Source of the DNA: Candidatus Omnitrophota bacterium
GTDB lineage: Bacteria > Hinthialibacterota > Hinthialibacteria > Hinthialibacterales > Hinthialibacteraceae
Direction: 5' to 3'
Assembly: GCA_016934335.1 (NCBI GenBank)
Contig: JAFGTC010000291.1
Span: forward strand, 1 to 47,709
DNA: 47,709 nucleotides
Shown: piece after piece, positions 43,340-47,709 of the stretch
How the letters are laid out: each line of letters opens with the position of its first letter
Position numbering within the stretch: the stretch's first letter is position 1
Made by a program: the position numbers and the translations under genes
Notes under the pieces: generated by a model
Seen by the model: the letters and a program-made list of their open reading frames with translations, nothing else
What the model was told of the DNA's origin: nothing
Databases searched by the model: none

Positions 43340-43531
43340 ATGAAAACCCGATATCGAATCAATTCCGAAGATGAATACGAAGAAAGAAGCGAGCTCAATG
43401 AAGGCGGCAATGATGACTTGCATGAGCAATCGAAGAATTTATTAGATGCATGCGACGCCATTATCCAAGAAGTGCTTCATGAAGACAGCGAATTCTATCT
43501 ATCTCAAATCACTCAGAGGGGCGGTCAATGA
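43340..43531 (+). CDS. pup: Pup (prokaryotic ubiquitin-like protein; UBact type) ending in Gly-Gly-Gln
   Basis: The ATG at 43340 follows GGAGA with a 7-base gap; a TTG at 43322 is an alternative. The 63-residue protein is nearly the length of mycobacterial Pup (64). It is acidic and probably disordered at the N-terminus (NSEDEYEERSELNEGGNDD), then has the ATPase-binding helix region LHEQSKNLLDACDAIIQEVL and the terminus QRGGQ. Pup that ends in Gln must be deamidated by Dop to a C-terminal Glu before PafA attaches it to substrate lysines. The stop overlaps the next start in an ATGA junction (43528-43531), so Pup and the ligase are translationally coupled. It lies between dop-like and pafA-like genes. 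Identification is firm despite small size. Confidence 0.93.
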   Translation: MKTRYRINSEDEYEERSELNEGGNDDLHEQSKNLLDACDAIIQEVLHEDSEFYLSQITQRGGQ

Positions 43532-45102
43532 ACTTTCATGATGCCAAAGTGTTTGTGCTTTTCGGATTGGAGACGGAATACGGCTTCGCCGTCGCTTCTG
43601 CCAAAACCTCATTGGAAAGAAGAAAATATTCTTCTTCGCTATTGCTGAACGCGGCCATGGAGAAATTAGCGCATCTGCCCAGCGGCGGATCAACAGGCGT
43701 GTTTCTCCCGAATGGGAGCCGTTTTTATATCGACCAGGGAGATCATCCGGAAATAAGCACCCCCGAAACCGCCAATCCCTGGGATGCTGTGCGCTATCAA
43801 TTAGCGGGAGATTTGATTTTATTGAGATTAAAGGAGGCGGTCGAAGAACTCTTGGATGAAAAGGAGGAGGTGGTTTTATTCAAGGGGAATGTATGTTATC
43901 GCAGCAAATCAACGTGGGGCTCTCATGAATCTTATGTACACCGGATTCATCCGAGTCAAATCGCAGAGCAGATCATTCCACATCTAGCGTCAAGAATTAT
44001 ATACACCGGCGCGGGAGGATTCATCAATACATCAACCGGCTTGACTTTCACGTTGAGTCCACGGGTATGGCATCTCGAACATGAGACATCCGAGTCATCC
44101 ACGCATAACCGAGCCATCTTTCATACGAAGAACGAACCTTTGTGTTCGCATGGATGGAATCGTCTTCATCTTTTATGCGGCGAAAGCCAGTGTTCGATCA
44201 AGGGAGCCTGGCTGAGAATGGCGACGACGGCGTTAATCACGGCCTTGATTGATCATGGCCGATGTCCCGGAGAGGAAATGCAATTGCGAAGACCCATCGA
44301 AGCCATGCGCCGTTTTTCTCTGGATCCATTCTGCAAGACCGATGTTCCGTCAAGAGCAGGAAGGAAGTTGAACGCCATTCAAATTCAACGGCATTATCTC
44401 GAAGAGGTTAAAAAATGCATGGAATGCAAATGGATGCCGGATTGGGCTGAAATCGTCTGTCATGAGTGGGATGAGATGCTGGCGCGATTGGAAGACTCCC
44501 CTGACTCCGTGTGTCAAACGATCGATTGGGCGATTAAATATGTCATGTATACGGACTATTTGGAGAGGAATAACTTGTCTTGGCGTCAGGCTGATGAGAT
44601 AACTCATGCTCTAAAATCGATGCCTGCATGGAAGCCTCCAAGAACGATGTCAACAAGTATGTTTGCATCCTGTTTTCAGCGAGATGATTCTGACGCCAAG
44701 CGAAGGCATATGACAATCCAGCAAAATCTTCTCAAAAACATCGGCATGTCGGAAGCGGAATGGAATCATTTTTCGAACATCCGATCCAAAATGTTCGATA
44801 TCGATGCACAGTTTTCAATTCTGGGGAACAAGGGAATATTTAACTTACTCGACCGTCAAGGTCTTTTGGATCATGGAATTCAAGGCGTCAATCGGATTGA
44901 GGAGGCCGCTGAGCGGCCCCCCGATTATGGGCGAGCTAAATTGAGAGGATCCTCTATATCCCATCTATCAAAAGGCAATCAAAAACAATATATTTGTTTT
45001 TGGGATTCCATTTACAATCTGACAGAGAGGACTTTACTCGATCTTTCCGATCCATTTTCGGAGCAGGAACAATGGATCGCCTTCGAGTCACGTCATGTTT
45101 AA
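43528..45102 (+). CDS. pafA: PafA-like Pup ligase
   Basis: This 524-residue protein retains GLETEYGF (13-20), the intact metal-binding G-x-E-x-E of Pup ligases. NGSRFYIDQGDHPEISTPE (62-80) has catalytic Asp69 with D-x3-H-P-E spacing as in PafA. No Dop loop is present between these motifs. Further family motifs are WGSHESY (130-136), NRAIFHTKNEPL and NRLHLLCGES (211-220). The C-terminal RPPDYGRAKLRGSSI matches the Pup-ligase C-terminal domain. PafA phosphorylates the C-terminal Glu of Pup with ATP and links it to a substrate lysine. It overlaps pup by four bases. In actinobacteria prcB and prcA lie between pup and pafA; here they are missing. Dop activity cannot be wholly excluded from sequence. 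Confidence 0.85.
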   Translation: MNFHDAKVFVLFGLETEYGFAVASAKTSLERRKYSSSLLLNAAMEKLAHLPSGGSTGVFLPNGSRFYIDQGDHPEISTPETANPWDAVRYQLAGDLILLRLKEAVEELLDEKEEVVLFKGNVCYRSKSTWGSHESYVHRIHPSQIAEQIIPHLASRIIYTGAGGFINTSTGLTFTLSPRVWHLEHETSESSTHNRAIFHTKNEPLCSHGWNRLHLLCGESQCSIKGAWLRMATTALITALIDHGRCPGEEMQLRRPIEAMRRFSLDPFCKTDVPSRAGRKLNAIQIQRHYLEEVKKCMECKWMPDWAEIVCHEWDEMLARLEDSPDSVCQTIDWAIKYVMYTDYLERNNLSWRQADEITHALKSMPAWKPPRTMSTSMFASCFQRDDSDAKRRHMTIQQNLLKNIGMSEAEWNHFSNIRSKMFDIDAQFSILGNKGIFNLLDRQGLLDHGIQGVNRIEEAAERPPDYGRAKLRGSSISHLSKGNQKQYICFWDSIYNLTERTLLDLSDPFSEQEQWIAFESRHV

Positions 45103-45196
45103 AAACTCGAACAACAATGAAATCGCATCCTGTGCCTCGCATTGAATCGTACGCATTGGGGCCATTGAACTTACGGTATTCGCCGCGTAAGATTCA

Positions 45197-45520
45197 ATGA
45201 TGCTCAAGATCATCAAATTTTGCTGTGGTTGGCTCTCCCGAAAGTTCAATATCGTCGCGAATTTGACCGCTTAGAACGTCGCACTGCGCCGCCAACTTAT
45301 CGTATTGAAAATGAATCAAAAGGTCCCTGCTTTGGAAGGGCGAGATCGATTGTTCTGGGTGGTCATGTACCATGTCGGATGGCGAGACGCACTTCTGATT
45401 GTGCAACCGGATGCCGTCGTACGCTGACATAAAAGGGCCTTCAAACTCTACTGGCGTTGGAAGTTCCAGACGAGCCGACGTGGAAGACCTGCGCTGGATT
45501 CCGATGTGAGGGCGCTGATT
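45197..45520 (+). pseudogene. Degraded integrase-core transposase fragment with in-frame stops
   Basis: Reading from ATG 45197 in one frame gives NVALRRQLIVLKMNQKVPAL, then RDRLFWVVMYHV, LLIVQPDAVVR, FKLYWRWK and RRGRPALDSDVRAL, a pattern typical of the N-terminal part of rve-type (IS3/IS481-like) transposases. The frame is broken by TAG after NLTA and by TGA where the family has Trp after VVR. The rve catalytic domain is missing because the copy is cut at about 45520 by another element. Inactive. Confidence 0.7.
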
Positions 45521-45640
45521 CTCAATGCTCCAATGACTTCGAACCGCCTTGGCGAACTCCTCTACATCAACCCAGTCATCCGCGCCGCAGATCACTGCAC
45601 AGATCGTAATAGTAATGATGTCCAGCAATTTATGCGATGT
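45518..45640 (-). mobile_element. ISAs1-family transposase remnant with internal deletion
   Basis: On the minus strand, HKLLDIITITICAVICGADD and WVDVEEFAKA are the N-terminal signature of ISAs1 transposases. The frame then jumps directly to VRSHWSIENQ, which belongs near the C-terminus of the family. About 200 or more residues including the DDE catalytic core are deleted. The remnant abuts the integrase fragment, so at least two insertions and a deletion happened here. Confidence 0.7.
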
Positions 45641-46084
45641 TTTGTTGATAAAACTTGCTGAAATTCGAGCGTTGACTGCTGGTACTACATCTATTCAAGG
45701 CATCAATTAAAAGACGCCTCGGGCGATTTTGTCATTTTAAGGGAGATTCAAGAAACAGAGCGTCCCTATAGTGGGAGATGTTCCTGATTGTGCAACAAAA
45801 GGTGACAAAAAGAATACTTCCATCTGTTTGAGTGTATGGATACAGCCAATCAGTTGAAAAACAAAAAATCGCCTTTATGAGCGAAAGTAGATGAATCCCA
45901 GTAAAAAAACACATGCCCCCTCATTACATATGAGAAAATAGAAGAAACTTGGTGTTCATGGAAAACAGTCTTTAGGGTACAAACAATTGACAGAAATCAA
46001 TATGGCATAAAGAATAAATAGGCCGTACTCGAGAAATTCGATCTTTGTAACCGAAACATAACCGATGCATAGGAGAATCCAGCG
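45641..46084. other. Intergenic region before the rhamnosidase gene; possible promoter
   Basis: No gene or recognisable repeat. TTGACA at 45987-45992 with AAGAAT (46010-46015) 17 bases later is a possible promoter about 70 bases before the GH78 start. Confidence 0.4.
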
Positions 46085-47709
46085 ATGAAACGAATATTCT
46101 CATGTCTGTTGTCAGCCAGCATTTTGGGGCTGTGCATTTTCGCCGCGAATCTATCCTTCGCGGATCAATCCAATCCCCGGATCGTCATCGATTCGCTGCG
46201 CTGCGAATATTTGAACAATCCCCTGGGAATCGACGAGACGGCGCCCCGCTTGAGCTGGATGGTGAAATCAACGCAATCGGTTCAGAAGCAGACGGCCTAT
46301 CAAATCCTGGTCGCCTCCAATCCTCAATTACTGATTGAAGACGCCGGCGATTTGTGGGATTCGGGAATCGTCAACAGCGATCAATGCGTCAATGTAATTT
46401 ATGCGGGAAAAGAGTTGCCATCGCGCCAGGTCTGCTACTGGAAGGTGCGCATCAAAGACCAATCGGGGCGGTTTTCCGATTGGAGCGATGCGGCGAAATG
46501 GACGATGGGCCTGCTTTCCAAAAACGACTGGAAGGCGGACTGGATCAGTTTTCGCGACAAGCGATCGATTCAAGCCTCCCAAAAAACCATGGAGCTTCCC
46601 CCGGCCCGATATTACCGGAAGCCGTTCCACACGGATAAAAGCATCCAGCGCGCCATGTTCTATTCGAACGCCCTGGGGATTTATGAGCTGCATTTGAACG
46701 GGGAGCGGATCGGCGATCAGATGTTCACCCCCGGTTGGTCGGATTATCGCCGGCGCGTTTATTACAACGCGTTCGACGTCACCAACCAGGTCCGGCACGG
46801 CGGGAACGCTCTGGGCGCCATCGTGGCGGACGGATGGTACAGCGGCTACCTCGGCTACGGGCTGCTGGTCGGCTACGGTCCCAATCGGTGCGGGCGCTAT
46901 ATCTACAGTAAAACGCCCGCTTTGATGGCGCAATTGGAAATCGAGTATACGGACGGCTCCAAGGAAATTGTCAAAACCGATCCAAGTTGGAGAGTGAGCA
47001 CGGGCCCGATTTTACAGGCCGACATGCTCATGGGCGAAACCTATGACGCTCGCCTGGAGCAAAAGGACTGGAGCGCCCCCGGATACGATGACGGCGCCTG
47101 GAATCCGGTTGTACTCGCGAAAGAAAACGGAAGCGCGAAGATGACTTTCTACGATCAGGCGGGCGAGCGCGAAGTGGAGTTGGGCTTCGTTGAACCGCCG
47201 ATCATCCAAGCGTATCCCTCGGTTCCCATTCGCCCGACGGAGGAAATCCGCCCGGTGAAGATCACCGAACCCGAAAGGGGGACGTATATATTCAATCTCG
47301 GGCAGAACTTCTCGGGCGTAGTGCGTCTCCGGGTGCGCGGTCCTCGCGGGACTAAGGTACAGATTCGCCACGGTGAAATGCTGCACCAGGACGGGTGCCT
47401 GATGACGGAAAACCTGCGCAAAGCCCAGGCGACCGACGTTTACATCCTGCGCGGCGGCGGCGACTATGAAACATGGACGCCCCGCTTCACCTATCACGGA
47501 TTCCAATACGTCGAGTTGACCGGGCTGGCGGAAGAACCGTCCTTGGATGCGGTCACGGGCGTCGCTATTCATTCGGACGCGCCGATGGTCAGTTCCTTTG
47601 AATGCTCGGATTCCATGGTCAACCAACTCTTTCAAAATGTCACATGGACGCAGCGCGCGAATTTCTTCGAAGCTCCCACCGACTGCCCCCAGCGCGACGA
47701 GCGCTTCGG
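46085..47709 (+). CDS. Secreted GH78 alpha-L-rhamnosidase, C-terminus beyond the window
   Basis: The ATG at 46085 opens a signal peptide (MKRIFSCLLSASILGLCIFA, cleavage near SFA) and the frame is open to the edge (541 codons). Family segments in order: CEYLNNPLGIDETAPRLSW (opening of the N-terminal domain), YWKVRIKDQSGRFSDWS, PARYYRKPF, YELHLNGERIGDQMFTPGW, ADGWYSGYLG, GTYIFNLGQNFSGVV, TYHGFQYVELTG, and at the edge EAPTDCPQRDER, the start of the catalytic (alpha/alpha)6 barrel. GH78 enzymes release terminal alpha-L-rhamnose from pectic, ulvan-like or glycoside substrates. It fits the polysaccharide-degrading profile of GH88 and GH95 elsewhere in the window. The catalytic acids lie outside. 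Confidence 0.93.
   Translation, partial: MKRIFSCLLSASILGLCIFAANLSFADQSNPRIVIDSLRCEYLNNPLGIDETAPRLSWMVKSTQSVQKQTAYQILVASNPQLLIEDAGDLWDSGIVNSDQCVNVIYAGKELPSRQVCYWKVRIKDQSGRFSDWSDAAKWTMGLLSKNDWKADWISFRDKRSIQASQKTMELPPARYYRKPFHTDKSIQRAMFYSNALGIYELHLNGERIGDQMFTPGWSDYRRRVYYNAFDVTNQVRHGGNALGAIVADGWYSGYLGYGLLVGYGPNRCGRYIYSKTPALMAQLEIEYTDGSKEIVKTDPSWRVSTGPILQADMLMGETYDARLEQKDWSAPGYDDGAWNPVVLAKENGSAKMTFYDQAGEREVELGFVEPPIIQAYPSVPIRPTEEIRPVKITEPERGTYIFNLGQNFSGVVRLRVRGPRGTKVQIRHGEMLHQDGCLMTENLRKAQATDVYILRGGGDYETWTPRFTYHGFQYVELTGLAEEPSLDAVTGVAIHSDAPMVSSFECSDSMVNQLFQNVTWTQRANFFEAPTDCPQRDERF

Noticed and set aside
35256-45102. Reading the operon as a CBASS (Cap2/Cap3) or BilABCD anti-phage system
   Set aside because: E1, E2, JAB and Ubl also occur in those systems, but there is no CD-NTase or effector here, and the Pup, Dop, PafA and ARC genes point to protein tagging with an unfoldase. 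A defence role is not excluded but has no direct support.
45194-45628. A continuous 144-residue minus-strand frame
   Set aside because: Only its first part reads as an ISAs1 transposase; the rest is the antisense of an integrase fragment, so it is a chance fusion across two IS remnants, not a gene.

Overview
The window comes from a Gram-negative (secretin-bearing), probably uncultured bacterium of roughly 50% GC. Planctomycete/Verrucomicrobia-like or candidate-phylum relatives (Sumerlaeota/Hydrogenedentota type) would fit the mix of secreted glycoside hydrolases, a Tat-exported oxidoreductase, pseudopilins and a TPR-secretin pilus locus, but the sequence alone does not fix the phylum. No rRNA, tRNA or CRISPR array was seen.

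Left third (1-12.1 kb): a GYF_2-domain gene (cut by the edge) with a DUF533 gene; a pseudopilin; a uronate-isomerase-like enzyme; a secreted cohesin/dockerin-like protein and two unrecognised proteins; a GH88 unsaturated uronyl hydrolase; bioF; an A-type Fe-S carrier plus a Cys-rich MarR regulator behind a promoter that overlaps a perfect 13-bp inverted repeat; and a stand-alone sigma54 enhancer-binding protein.

Middle (12.2-33 kb): an envelope locus of two paralogous secreted cohesin-fold proteins (one with a long Gly/Tyr/Ser-rich domain), a PilM-PilN fusion, a membrane-anchored repeat protein and a TPR-secretin, closed by a strong terminator. A candidate small RNA follows. Then, all on the minus strand: GH95 fucosidase, Gfo/Idh/MocA oxidoreductase, leuD and leuC, a nitrilase-family amidase and a NarL-type histidine kinase.

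Right third (33-45.1 kb) holds the most striking content. Ten tightly packed plus-strand genes combine two protein-tagging chemistries. The first six encode a ubiquitin-like cascade: a RING-like/FHA-like protein (candidate E3), an E1, an E2 with an HPN motif and Cys, a two-domain protein of unknown role, a ubiquitin-like modifier and a JAMM isopeptidase. The last four encode a pupylation cassette in actinobacterial order: ARC/Mpa-like AAA+ ATPase, Dop-like enzyme, a 63-residue Pup ending in Gly-Gly-Gln, and a PafA-like ligase. The 20S proteasome genes usually found between pup and pafA are absent, and the ATPase lacks the usual proteasome-docking C-terminus. A SorC-type regulator is divergent from the operon, with a consensus sigma70 promoter between them. 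Degraded insertion sequences lie just downstream. The simplest reading is that one ATPase/unfoldase serves one or both tags without a locally encoded 20S proteasome.

The window ends inside a secreted GH78 alpha-L-rhamnosidase. With GH88, GH95 and the uronate isomerase it indicates a diet of fucose-, rhamnose- and uronate-rich polysaccharides.
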